Assembly (NCBI GenBank): GCA_022843385.1
Contig: JALHNT010000005.1
Coordinates: 106,010 to 170,009, forward strand
Direction: 5' to 3'
Length of the DNA stretch: 64,000 nt
Source of the DNA: Anaerolineae bacterium
GTDB taxonomy: Bacteria; Chloroflexota; Anaerolineae; Aggregatilineales; Phototrophicaceae
Position numbers and translations under genes: made by a program. A model generated the notes under the pieces. It did no database searches. It was not told the DNA's origin and was given only the letters and a program-made list of their open reading frames with translations. Each line of letters starts with the position of its first letter. Position 1 is the stretch's first letter. Shown here piece after piece: positions 24,847 through 32,810 of this stretch.

Positions 24847-26430
24847 TCAGCACGCCTCAGCTTTTAGCCGAATGGTGAAGGTTGTGCCTTTACCCTGACG
24901 GCTCTCCACCATGATGGTGCCTTCATGCAGATCAACCGCCTGCTTGGCGATCGCGAGTCCCAGCCCTGTCCCCTGAACCTTGCCGACATTCGAGGCGCGG
25001 TGGAATGGCTCAAACATGTAAGGCAGGTCATCTTCCGGGATGCCGATGCCTGAGTCCATCACCTGAATCGTGGCAGTGTTATCGGCGCAGGTCACTTCCA
25101 ACCGCACCGGGCTGGATTCGGGCGAATACTTGAGCGCATTGGTCAGCAGATTGGTGATGGCGCGGCGCATCAGCTTACGGTCAATCCGCGCTTCCACCCG
25201 CCGGTCCGTCCCGCTGAAGATCAATTCGCGCTGCATCCGGTAGGCCAGTTGCAACTCCTCGATGATGTCGCGGCAATATGTCTCCAGATCGACCAGTTCC
25301 AGGCTCAATTCGGTGCCGGTGAAATCGGCGCGGCTGATTTGCAGCACATCGTTGATGAGTTCGGTCAGGTACTCAACCTGCTGGTCAATCGCGTCGTAGG
25401 ATTCCTCTTTTTCTTCCGGCGTCGAGCGATCTCCGTAATTGCGTAGCATACTGTTCGCCAGCCGGACGGCCGCCAGCGGAGTTTTGAGGTCATGCGACAT
25501 CATCGAGATGAAGCGGTTCTTCATATCGCGCAGTTGCCGTTCCTGCTCCAGCGCCGCCCCCAGCCGTTCGTTATCCCACATCTGCGATTCCAGATATTTG
25601 CGCTCGGTCAGATCCTGAATGATGGCGGTATAGAGATGGCGATGATCGATGCGCACTTCGCTCACAGCAAAGTACATCGGGAAGACCGTACCATCCTTGC
25701 GCTGGCCGTCAATCTCGTCACCCAGCCCGCTGACGCGCTTCAGAAACGCTTGCAGTTCATTCTGCGTAGGATTGACTGGCAAGGAAGGCAGCAGCACCTG
25801 GACGTTCTCACTGATGACCTCGCTCGGTTCATAGCCGAAGATGTAAGCCCCGGCCCGATTCAATGACTGGACAATCCCCTGATCGTCGAACGTCACCACA
25901 CCATCGACCAGGTTATCGAGGATGGCTTCCAGCCAGCGCTTGCTGTCATTCAGCTCGTTCTGCACCCGCTTGAGTTCGCTGATGTTCTGATGCGCCACAA
26001 TCAACCTCGTTCGTTGATACCAGGAAAAGCGGGTGACGCGCACCACAAACCAGCGCTTTTCCGTCGGGCTGTGGCACGGATATTCCATATGGAATTCCTC
26101 GGTCTGGCGCTTGCGGACATTGCGAATGCCCTGCGCCACCTGAGACGCCTCGCGTGAGGTACGTCCCGCCTCATCGCACACACGCAGATAATTCTCGCCA
26201 ACGCCATAGGTCACGTTGGGGTAGCTGTTGCCTTCAGCGAAGCGTTTCCAGGCTCTGTTGACGTGGATGATGACGCCATCTTCATCGAGGATGGCGATGT
26301 GGGCGGTAAGGGCATCCAACGCCGTTTTGACAAATCCCTCCGCCGCAGTTGCCAACTGGGTTGGCGGAATACCGGCATCTTTGGGGTTCAGAAGCGAATA
26401 GGTCACAAATTCTCCCGACAGTACATGCAA
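24847..26430 (-). CDS. Sensor histidine kinase with two PAS domains
   Basis: The 527-residue soluble kinase has a PAS fold at about 35-140 (ILDEDGVIIHVNRAWKRFAE), a second at about 168-280 (DNLVDGVVTFDDQGIVQSLNRAGAYIFGYE), a HisKA domain with phospho-acceptor His near residue 312 (SMMSHDLKTPLAAVRL) and a C-terminal HATPase (NLLTNALKYSPE, DSGIGIPEDDLPYMFEPFHR and GTGLGLAIAKQAVDLHEG). No TM helix is seen, so it senses a cytoplasmic signal such as redox, oxygen or a ligand. No response-regulator gene adjoins it. It diverges from rsmA with 170 bp between starts. Confidence 0.95.
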   Translation of the reverse strand: MHVLSGEFVTYSLLNPKDAGIPPTQLATAAEGFVKTALDALTAHIAILDEDGVIIHVNRAWKRFAEGNSYPNVTYGVGENYLRVCDEAGRTSREASQVAQGIRNVRKRQTEEFHMEYPCHSPTEKRWFVVRVTRFSWYQRTRLIVAHQNISELKRVQNELNDSKRWLEAILDNLVDGVVTFDDQGIVQSLNRAGAYIFGYEPSEVISENVQVLLPSLPVNPTQNELQAFLKRVSGLGDEIDGQRKDGTVFPMYFAVSEVRIDHRHLYTAIIQDLTERKYLESQMWDNERLGAALEQERQLRDMKNRFISMMSHDLKTPLAAVRLANSMLRNYGDRSTPEEKEESYDAIDQQVEYLTELINDVLQISRADFTGTELSLELVDLETYCRDIIEELQLAYRMQRELIFSGTDRRVEARIDRKLMRRAITNLLTNALKYSPESSPVRLEVTCADNTATIQVMDSGIGIPEDDLPYMFEPFHRASNVGKVQGTGLGLAIAKQAVDLHEGTIMVESRQGKGTTFTIRLKAEAC

Positions 26431-26600
26431 TTAGCTGAGTGGAACGGGTGCGGGGCAATGATGAGAAACCGATGAGAATAATTATAGACTGAATCACATC
26501 GAAAAGCCAGAACTTCGCCAGCGATTCGTCACTGGTCAGTGATGGCTGCCATCGGTACACTATCGACTGCCCACCAATCACCGCATGAGGAGCTGCCCCG

Positions 26601-27431
26601 ATGAATCCCCGCGAACTGATGGAAACCTACAATCTGGAACCGAAGAAAAGCCTGGGGCAGAATTTCCTGCACGACCCGAATATGCTCGACAAGATCGTCA
26701 ATCTGGCAGAAATTCAGCCGGATGAGGCGGTGCTGGAGATCGGCCCCGGCACCGGTGCGATGACCGGAAGGCTGGCAAAAGCGGCCAGAGATGTGATTGC
26801 GGTTGAACTGGATGAGCGGCTGCAACCGGTGTTGGAGGCAGTGGTGGCAGAACACCCCAATCTGCGGGTGATCTATCAGGATGTGCTCAAGCTAGATGTC
26901 GCCCGGCTGTTTTATCCCCAGCCGTTTGTGGTGGTCGCCAATCTGCCTTATTACATCACCAGCGCGATCCTGCGTCATCTGCTGGAGAACACCCACCGAC
27001 CCCGCCGGATGACGCTGACGGTACAGATGGAAGTAGCGGAACGGCTGATCGCCAAACCGGACGACATGAGCATCCTCTCGGTCAGTGTACAGTATTATGG
27101 CAATCCCCGGATTGTGGCGCGTCTGAAGCCCAACCTGTTCTGGCCGCGACCGGATGTCGAGAGCGCGCTGGTGCGGATTGATACCTATGAGAGGCCGCTG
27201 GTAGCCGTGCCGGATGATACGACCTTCTTTCGCGTGGTGCGCGCCGGTTTCAGTCAGAAGCGCAAACAACTCAAGAACTCCATCAGCAGCGGCCTGGCGC
27301 TCGATGCTGAACGCACGGCTGCCTTGTTCGAGTCCGCCGGGGTTGATTCTCGCCGTCGTGCTGAAACATTGACGCTGGAAGAATGGGCTGGGCTGGCGCG
27401 CAGTTATGGGCAGATCCAGAGCGCTGATTGA
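26601..27431 (+). CDS. rsmA: 16S rRNA adenine dimethyltransferase RsmA (KsgA)
   Basis: This 276-residue protein matches RsmA/KsgA throughout: KKSLGQNFLHDPNML at the N-terminus, the SAM motif VLEIGPGTGAMTGRLA, the acidic VIAVELDERL and the catalytic motif IV NLPYYITSAIL. The C-terminal helical domain ends in RRAETLTLEEWAGLA. It dimethylates two adjacent adenosines (A1518/A1519 in E. coli numbering) of 16S rRNA late in 30S assembly. The ATG at 26601 fits the usual length. The gene overlaps nothing and is followed by the enolase-superfamily gene after 82 bp. Confidence 0.97.
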   Translation: MNPRELMETYNLEPKKSLGQNFLHDPNMLDKIVNLAEIQPDEAVLEIGPGTGAMTGRLAKAARDVIAVELDERLQPVLEAVVAEHPNLRVIYQDVLKLDVARLFYPQPFVVVANLPYYITSAILRHLLENTHRPRRMTLTVQMEVAERLIAKPDDMSILSVSVQYYGNPRIVARLKPNLFWPRPDVESALVRIDTYERPLVAVPDDTTFFRVVRAGFSQKRKQLKNSISSGLALDAERTAALFESAGVDSRRRAETLTLEEWAGLARSYGQIQSAD

Positions 27432-27513
27432 CGGATTATGGCGGACTGTTGGGACTGCGCTTAAGCGGGTTACAATCTCACAGTACAATATTGTTTCATC
27501 AGGAAAAATCGCC

Positions 27514-28662
27514 ATGAAAATCACCGGATTGGAATTATTCACAGTTGCGCCGCGCTGGTTATTTCTGAAGCTATCAACCGACGAAGGCATCAGCGGGTGG
27601 GGCGAACCCATCGTCGAAGGTCATGCAGTGACGGTGGATGCCGCTGTGCGCGAGATGGAGGAATTCCTCATCGGGCGTGACCCGGATCACATCGAAGACA
27701 TCTGGCAGACATTGTATCGGGCGCGCTTCTATCGCGGCGGCCCGGTGATGATGAGCGCGATTGCAGGCGTCGATCAGGCGTTATGGGACATCAAGGGCAA
27801 GCGCTACGGCCTGCCGGTCTATCAACTGCTGGGCGGCCCAGTGCGCGACAAGATTCGGGTGTATTCGTGGGTGGGTGGGGATCGCCCGTCCGATCTGGTG
27901 GCGGCCACCCGTGACCGCCTCAAGGCCGGCTTCACCGCTATCAAGATGAACGCCACTGAAGAACTGCATTACATCGAATCCTTCGACAAGATCGATGCCG
28001 TCATCGAGCGCATTGGGGCGCTGCGCGATGCCTTTGGCAACAGCCTGGGGATCGGCATGGATTTTCATGGGCGGGTGCATAAGTCGATGGCGAAGGTGCT
28101 AGCGCGGGCGCTGGAACCCTTCCATCTGCTGTTCATCGAAGAGCCGGTGCTGCCGGAAAATAATGAAGCACTGCGTGAGATCGCTAACCAGACCTCGATC
28201 CCGATTGCCACCGGCGAACGGATGTACTCGCGCTGGGATTTCAAGCCGCTGCTGGAAGCCGGTTATGTGGACATCATTCAGCCGGATGTCTCGCACGCTG
28301 GTGGCATCTCGGAGACGCGGCGGATCGCGGCCATGGCCGAAGCCTATGATGTCGCCGTCGCGCCGCACTGCCCGCTGGGGCCAATCGCGCTGGCCTGCTG
28401 TCTACAGGTAGATGCGGTCTCGCCCAATGCCTTCATCCAGGAACAAAGCCTGGGCATTCATTACAACCAGACCAACGACCTGCTCGATTATCTGGTCGAT
28501 CCGGCGGTCTTCGGCTACAAGGATGGGCATATCCCGCTGCTGACGGCACCTGGCATCGGCATCACCATCGATGAGGAACGGGTGCGCGAAGCCGCCAAAG
28601 TTGGTCATCGCTGGCGCAGCCCGATCTGGCGTCAGGCCGATGGCACGATTGCCGAGTGGTAG
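27514..28662 (+). CDS. dgoD: Enolase-superfamily sugar-acid dehydratase, galactonate-dehydratase type
   Basis: From the ATG at 27514 (AGGAAAAA 7 bp upstream) the protein has 382 residues, the DgoD length. It carries the mandelate-racemase-type MLE fold: the N-terminal capping domain (MKITGLELFTVAPRWLFLKLSTDEG), then the catalytic barrel with KAGFTAIKMNATEEL, metal ligands in DFHGRVHKS, IEEPVLPEN and GERMYSR, and the general base in VAPHCPLGP. D-galactonate dehydratase converts galactonate to 2-keto-3-deoxygalactonate. Substrate assignment rests on overall resemblance to DgoD; related enzymes act on gluconate or arabinonate. No adjacent aldolase or kinase gene was seen. Confidence 0.85.
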   Translation: MKITGLELFTVAPRWLFLKLSTDEGISGWGEPIVEGHAVTVDAAVREMEEFLIGRDPDHIEDIWQTLYRARFYRGGPVMMSAIAGVDQALWDIKGKRYGLPVYQLLGGPVRDKIRVYSWVGGDRPSDLVAATRDRLKAGFTAIKMNATEELHYIESFDKIDAVIERIGALRDAFGNSLGIGMDFHGRVHKSMAKVLARALEPFHLLFIEEPVLPENNEALREIANQTSIPIATGERMYSRWDFKPLLEAGYVDIIQPDVSHAGGISETRRIAAMAEAYDVAVAPHCPLGPIALACCLQVDAVSPNAFIQEQSLGIHYNQTNDLLDYLVDPAVFGYKDGHIPLLTAPGIGITIDEERVREAAKVGHRWRSPIWRQADGTIAEW

Positions 28663-28665
28663 GGT

Positions 28666-29622
28666 TCAGGAAGCGGTGAGCGACTGCCAGCGCTCCCGCG
28701 CTTCATCCAGCGGCAGGTCTTCGACCGGCAGCGGTTCGCCCAGGTCATCCAGATTCACGCCCTGCTGCGCCGCCGTCATCACCGCCAATATCCGGTTGAG
28801 GATGCGAGCCTGATCGTCCCGGCTGTAACGCTCCAAGTGCTGCGGCAGCCGGGTGTAATCGGCGCTGCGGCGTCCATATCGCGACTCTTCGAAGGCCTTG
28901 CGATAAGCCGCGCCGAAGTCGAAGCGAATATGATCGTCGCCGTTCAGCGGAATCGTCATGACTGGAATCGGGTCATCAACATCGAACTCAACTGCCTGCA
29001 CCGGCCCGGCGGCAAAGCTGGAGCGCGGGTCAAGGATGAGGATGCGGTAAGGATGCGAACCGGGTTCGTGCCGGGAATAGTCGCTAAAGTAGGCGAAGGT
29101 GGGCGGCTGTTCATGGAGAAAATTGAGTTCGACGAACACTAATCCCTGATCGAGCAGCAGGCGTCGTTTAGCGCGATAGCTCTGGGCATCCTCGCCCCTG
29201 CCTTTGTTGCTGGGCGAGAGCAGTTCGACCCACGCCACCGGCTCGCCTTCATCCCCATCGGCATAGATGGCAATCGCAGCATAAGGATGCTCATCGTCAA
29301 TCTCGTATTCATACAACTGGTCAAGCGTCAAAGCAGAGGGGGTCGGCGCGGCGCGGGTTGAGGAGCGGGAATAAGGGAGCGTATCCTTAATCAGAATGTC
29401 GGAACGTGGTGAGCGCAGCGCTGCATCCAGCCGGCGGATTTGCACCGACTCTTCAATCTCAGCGCTATACCCCAACGGTTCAAGCTGCGCCTGCATCAGC
29501 TTCATGACATCAGTCATATAGACGTTGCGAAAGCGGTGCCAGTGATCGCTGGCCTGCCAATAGCTGTGCAGGTGGGCGTTGATGCCACGATACTGATTCT
29601 TGATCGGGTTGATAGGCTTCAT
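28666..29622 (-). CDS. DUF4058 family protein
   Basis: The 318-residue protein matches DUF4058: an N-terminal block with RGINAHLHSYWQASDHWHRFRN, the central VAWVELLSPSNKGRGEDAQSYRAKRRLLLDQGLVFVELNFL segment, and a C-terminal VPVMTIPLNGDD-like region. The family is abundant in Cyanobacteria and Chloroflexota and has a nuclease-like Glu-x-Leu-x-Pro-x-Asn-Lys motif (here VELLSPSNK), comparable with Uma2/restriction-like folds, but its function is unknown. It is convergent with the dehydratase gene (3 bp between stops). Confidence 0.9.
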   Translation of the reverse strand: MKPINPIKNQYRGINAHLHSYWQASDHWHRFRNVYMTDVMKLMQAQLEPLGYSAEIEESVQIRRLDAALRSPRSDILIKDTLPYSRSSTRAAPTPSALTLDQLYEYEIDDEHPYAAIAIYADGDEGEPVAWVELLSPSNKGRGEDAQSYRAKRRLLLDQGLVFVELNFLHEQPPTFAYFSDYSRHEPGSHPYRILILDPRSSFAAGPVQAVEFDVDDPIPVMTIPLNGDDHIRFDFGAAYRKAFEESRYGRRSADYTRLPQHLERYSRDDQARILNRILAVMTAAQQGVNLDDLGEPLPVEDLPLDEARERWQSLTAS

Positions 29623-29675
29623 GACCGGGCGCTGCCTCGTTGACCTGAACCGATTCTAGCACAAATGCCGGCGCA

Positions 29676-30701
29676 TCAATCCGGCTTCACACAGCCGGTG
29701 AAGGAGAAGCTGTAGAGCGCCAGCCCGCGAGTCTTCAGCCGCAGCGTCAGTTCATGTCCTTCAAAGCCGGGGTTGCGCACCAGGTTATACAGACGCGGAC
29801 GATCCACCAGCACCCGGCCATCAACGGTCACATCGTCACCGCGCACGGCTTCGGTCAGCGGCGCGTCATCCTGCCACACTTCGACTGCCACCGCTTCCGG
29901 GTGCAGCATGCGTTCGACCAGCTCGACATGTGGCGTCAGGACGGCATTGACCTCCACCGCTTCGTAGGGCAGCTTGACCACCGCCTCGGTCTGCCCCTGA
30001 AACATCAGATATTGCTCACCGGCTTGCCAGGCTCCGGCCACGTAGAATGCACCGCGTGGACGCTCTTTTGGCATTGAGTACAGGGTGGGGACGCCGCGCA
30101 GATAGCCTTCGGGGTTGCCCAGCGCCCCTCGATCCAGACCGGCGTAGAGTTCAGTCGTGGGACGATAGCAGACTGCGCCGGGACGGTCTTCGGCGCGGAG
30201 GGGCTGCATCACTGGCGGCAGAGAGGCGTCGGCGTCGATCAGATGAATGACTTCCTGGATAGCGCGTTCGAAGCGCTCATAGCCGCCTTCACCATGTGAG
30301 GAGTAGCGGATGTAGCCATCGGCGTCGATCAGATATTTGGCCGGCCAGTATCGATTGGCGTAGGCCTCCCACATCTGAAACTGGTTATCGAGATAGACCG
30401 GATAGGCGATGCGCTGTTCCAGAACAGCAGCTTCGATCTGTGACTTCTCGCGGCCAAAGGGGAACTCCGGCGTATGGACACCGATGAGGGTCAGCCAACT
30501 GGCATAACGCCGCTGCCACTCGCGCAGATAGGGCAGCGTGCGCAGGCAGTTGACGCAGCTATACTCCCAGATGTCGATCAGCACAGCCCGTCCGCGCAGG
30601 CTGTGGAGCGAAAGGGGATGGGGGGTGTTCAGCCACTCGCCCGGCGCGAATTCCGGGGCACGCAGCATACGGGTTTGTAACAGCGAGTCCTGAAGCGTCA
30701 T
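29676..30701 (-). CDS. Thioredoxin-like (redoxin) protein with a C-terminal beta domain
   Basis: The ATG at 30701 gives 341 residues. A redoxin/thioredoxin fold fills about 20-160, with the CxxC active site in EYSCVNCLRTLPYL (Cys at about residues 49 and 52) and the cis-Pro region RYWPAKYLID. The C-terminal half (from about 190) resembles the C-terminal domain of DipZ-like proteins and ends with a stretch of beta strands. No signal peptide or TM helix is evident. It probably reduces or isomerises disulfides, or is a peroxidase-like partner. The frame upstream to 30800 is non-coding in appearance. Confidence 0.82.
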   Translation of the reverse strand: MTLQDSLLQTRMLRAPEFAPGEWLNTPHPLSLHSLRGRAVLIDIWEYSCVNCLRTLPYLREWQRRYASWLTLIGVHTPEFPFGREKSQIEAAVLEQRIAYPVYLDNQFQMWEAYANRYWPAKYLIDADGYIRYSSHGEGGYERFERAIQEVIHLIDADASLPPVMQPLRAEDRPGAVCYRPTTELYAGLDRGALGNPEGYLRGVPTLYSMPKERPRGAFYVAGAWQAGEQYLMFQGQTEAVVKLPYEAVEVNAVLTPHVELVERMLHPEAVAVEVWQDDAPLTEAVRGDDVTVDGRVLVDRPRLYNLVRNPGFEGHELTLRLKTRGLALYSFSFTGCVKPD

Positions 30702-30768
30702 CCGTCCAATCCTTATTCTGAAGCCTACGCGGCTCGATCCATAACCTGCCCTTATCGCTCCCCGTAGA

Positions 30769-31080
30769 TTAATCCCGAATGATGACAACTTCAACATCAC
30801 TATTGGATAGCAGTTTGGCTTCCATGGGCTGCGCCAGCACAGCTTGGACCGCGTTCCACCAGTTGATGCGATGCTGCGTCTGATTGTGCGCGTCTATGGC
30901 CGCCATGTTTTCGTATTCTTCGTAGAACATAAACCGGTTCGGGTCGGCCAGGTCTTGATAGCATGAATAAAAGAGGCAGCCGGGTTCGGCGTTGGTTTGG
31001 GCAATCAACGGCGTTGAGATATCGATGAACTGCTGGCGTTTATCCGGCTGCACTTGCACGAGCACACGTACAACAATCAT
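30769..31080 (-). CDS. Antibiotic-biosynthesis-monooxygenase-like (ABM) domain protein
   Basis: The ATG at 31080 (AAGGA 9 bp upstream) gives a 103-residue single ABM domain, dimeric alpha+beta barrel type: MIVVRVLVQVQPDKRQQFIDIS at the start and the signature EPGCLFYSCYQDLADPNRFMFYEEYEN near the middle. Members include YgiN quinol monooxygenases and LsrG-like proteins. It is likely a cofactor-free oxygenase or a scavenging protein. The gene stops before the thioredoxin-like gene start and may share its transcript. Confidence 0.88.
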   Translation of the reverse strand: MIVVRVLVQVQPDKRQQFIDISTPLIAQTNAEPGCLFYSCYQDLADPNRFMFYEEYENMAAIDAHNQTQHRINWWNAVQAVLAQPMEAKLLSNSDVEVVIIRD

Positions 31081-31318
31081 GGGTCTTTGTCCTTGATGGG
31101 TAGGCGAGGGAACGAAGATCGGGATTATAACAGCGGTTGGGGAGTACCCGAAATCGAGCATTGGCTGATCGAGAGGGAGCATAGCAACACCACGATCCGA
31201 CCAGTCTGGCATAGGCGACTAGGGAATTGAGTTTCTGAAAATGAACGGGTGGGATGATCTGAAACACGCCCTTCCACTCCGAAGCCCTGATCAACCCAGG
31301 TGGGGCTTTATGTTTAGC

Positions 31319-32224
31319 TCAACCGTTGGCTGTTTGGGTGTCATCCGGGCTCCAGAAATCAGGGTGATTGGGGTCTGTGAATCGAGTCATATCGGTATCT
31401 GGTGTCCAGAATTTGCCATCGGGCAGTTTTGTTCTTATGATCAATTTCATGTCGGTCAGCTTTGCGTAGCTCAAATCAGCATAGCTCAAATCAGCATAGC
31501 TCAAATCCGCGTAGCTCAAGTCCGTGCCACGCAATTTCGCTGAAGTCAAGTTCGCTAAGGTCAAGTTTGCGCCGCTCAAGTTCGTGCCTGTTAGGTTTGC
31601 GTTGCCCAATTTAGTATTGTCCAAATTCGCGCTTAGCAAATTCGCGCCCAGCAGGTTGGCATGGCTCAAATTCGCGCCCAGCAGGTTCGCATCGCTCAAG
31701 TTCGTGTTATCCAATTTTGCGCCCAGCAAATTCGCGCCTAGCAGGTTCGCGTGGCTCAAGTTCGCCTGACTCAAATTCGCGTCGCTCAGGTTCGCATAGC
31801 TCAGGTTCGCATAGCTCAAGTTCACCCTACTCAAGTTCGCGCCCTTCAGCAATCCGTCATCACCCTCTAGCCAGTCTCTATTTTTGATCTGATGTATCGC
31901 ATCTCTAGCGACCTCATTTGAGGTGCTACCCGCATCCCGAACAAGCTGTTCTTTCAACTGGCGCAGGTCGCGCTGTGCGTCACGGTGACGGATTATCCGC
32001 TCAATAAACAGCACAGTCACAAAGACGCTCAGCGCCTCGCTAAACACATTGGCAAAATAACCAGAATCATTCTCAACCAGCAAGCCACCTTTGCCAAACA
32101 GGGCATAACCAACCAGAATACCGATTACAGTACATACAAGAGCCACTGCCACGAAGTAAGTCAGTGGGTATTGTTTCAGAATTTCCTGTCGTTCTTGCTC
32201 GCGGTTTTTGATTTCAACACTCAT
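31319..32224 (-). CDS. Membrane-anchored pentapeptide-repeat protein
   Basis: The 301-residue protein has two TM helices (about 22-45 and 58-75), a charged linker, then roughly 25 pentapeptide repeats (consensus ANLSx/ANLLG, about 125-255) that form a right-handed quadrilateral beta-helix. The C-terminal ~45 residues are not repeated (IIRTKLPDGKFWTPDTDM). Pentapeptide-repeat proteins can mimic DNA or bind proteins; the TM anchor implies a cytoplasmic-side membrane role. The repeated codon pattern makes the gene partly repetitive at DNA level, which invites copy-number change. It lies immediately downstream of the RNase P RNA terminator. Confidence 0.92.
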   Translation of the reverse strand: MSVEIKNREQERQEILKQYPLTYFVAVALVCTVIGILVGYALFGKGGLLVENDSGYFANVFSEALSVFVTVLFIERIIRHRDAQRDLRQLKEQLVRDAGSTSNEVARDAIHQIKNRDWLEGDDGLLKGANLSRVNLSYANLSYANLSDANLSQANLSHANLLGANLLGAKLDNTNLSDANLLGANLSHANLLGANLLSANLDNTKLGNANLTGTNLSGANLTLANLTSAKLRGTDLSYADLSYADLSYADLSYAKLTDMKLIIRTKLPDGKFWTPDTDMTRFTDPNHPDFWSPDDTQTANG

Positions 32225-32271
32225 TTTGCCACCTCGCTTTCAAGTGACAATATATGCCCAGTTAATGAAAG

Positions 32272-32297
32272 AAAAAAGCCCCCAACGGTCGGGGGCT
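32272..32297 (-). terminator. Rho-independent terminator of rnpB
   Basis: On the minus strand a GC-rich stem (32277-32297, GCCCCCGACCGTTGGGGGC with few-base loop) is followed by at least six T residues (32277 down to 32272). It lies 15 bp past the 3' end of the RNase P RNA. Confidence 0.9.
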
Positions 32298-32311
32298 TCT
32301 TGTTTGCAAGT

Positions 32312-32670
32312 GTGTTCAGGTCGGTCTGTAAGCCGCTTTCTGTACCCCGATTGGGGTGGTGGTCATCTATCTGTCCTACCCGTTACCCGGTAGGATCAAG
32401 CAGCCAACCCGGCGCTTTTTGCGGGACGGGTCGCCCCAATGCGCCTGCTCGGCCTTGCTCCCGGTGGGGTTTACCTGGCCGCGTCCATCACTGGCCGCGC
32501 CGGTGGTCTCTTACACCGCCGTTTCACCCTCGCCCGTTGCCGGGCAATACACCTCTCTGTTGCACTTGCCATCGGGTTTCCCCGCCTGGCCGTTAGCCAG
32601 CACCGTACCCTGTGGAGAGCGGACTTTCCTCCCTCCCGAAGGAGAGCAACCACCCGACCAGCCTGAACAC
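32312..32670 (-). ncRNA. rnpB: RNase P RNA (bacterial type A), catalytic subunit
   Basis: The minus strand shows the universal RNase P RNA blocks: AGGAAAGTCC near the 5' end (32621-32630) and the complementary P4 partner ACAGAAA...GGCTTAC near the 3' end (32329-32343). The terminal helix P1 pairs 5' GTGTTCAGG... with 3' ...CCTGAACAC, defining ends at 32670 and 32312 (359 nt). A TATAAT -10 box 7 bp upstream and a strong terminator downstream fix the transcript. It processes pre-tRNA 5' ends. The antisense frames here are not genes. Confidence 0.97.
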
Positions 32671-32676
32671 CACGTC

Positions 32677-32682
32677 ATTATA
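32677..32682 (-). promoter_or_regulatory. -10 box of the rnpB promoter
   Basis: A perfect TATAAT ends 7 bp from the predicted first base of the RNase P RNA. No good -35 match is visible at 17 bp, so an activating element upstream may contribute. Confidence 0.7.
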
Positions 32683-32764
32683 CGCCGCCCGTCTGATAGC
32701 CCATAGAGGCGATCTGGTGGGCTGGAGTGAGTAGCGATTTTCTGACAATCCAACAGTGCAGATT

Positions 32765-32787
32765 GGCTCTATACTGAGAGTAGAGCC
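32765..32787. promoter_or_regulatory. Palindrome upstream of the Gfo/Idh gene, possible operator
   Basis: GGCTCTA and its exact inverse are separated by nine bases that include a TATACT-like -10, 24 bp before the start codon. A regulator binding here would block the promoter. Its sequence does not resemble the LacI operator at 46036. Confidence 0.4.
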
Positions 32788-32810
32788 AACCGGTTCAGCA
32801 GGGCAGCGCA

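Noticed and set aside
27406-27513. N-terminal extension of the dehydratase to 27406
   Set aside because: It overlaps the end of rsmA in another frame and the ATG at 27514 has a proper ribosome site and family-typical start.
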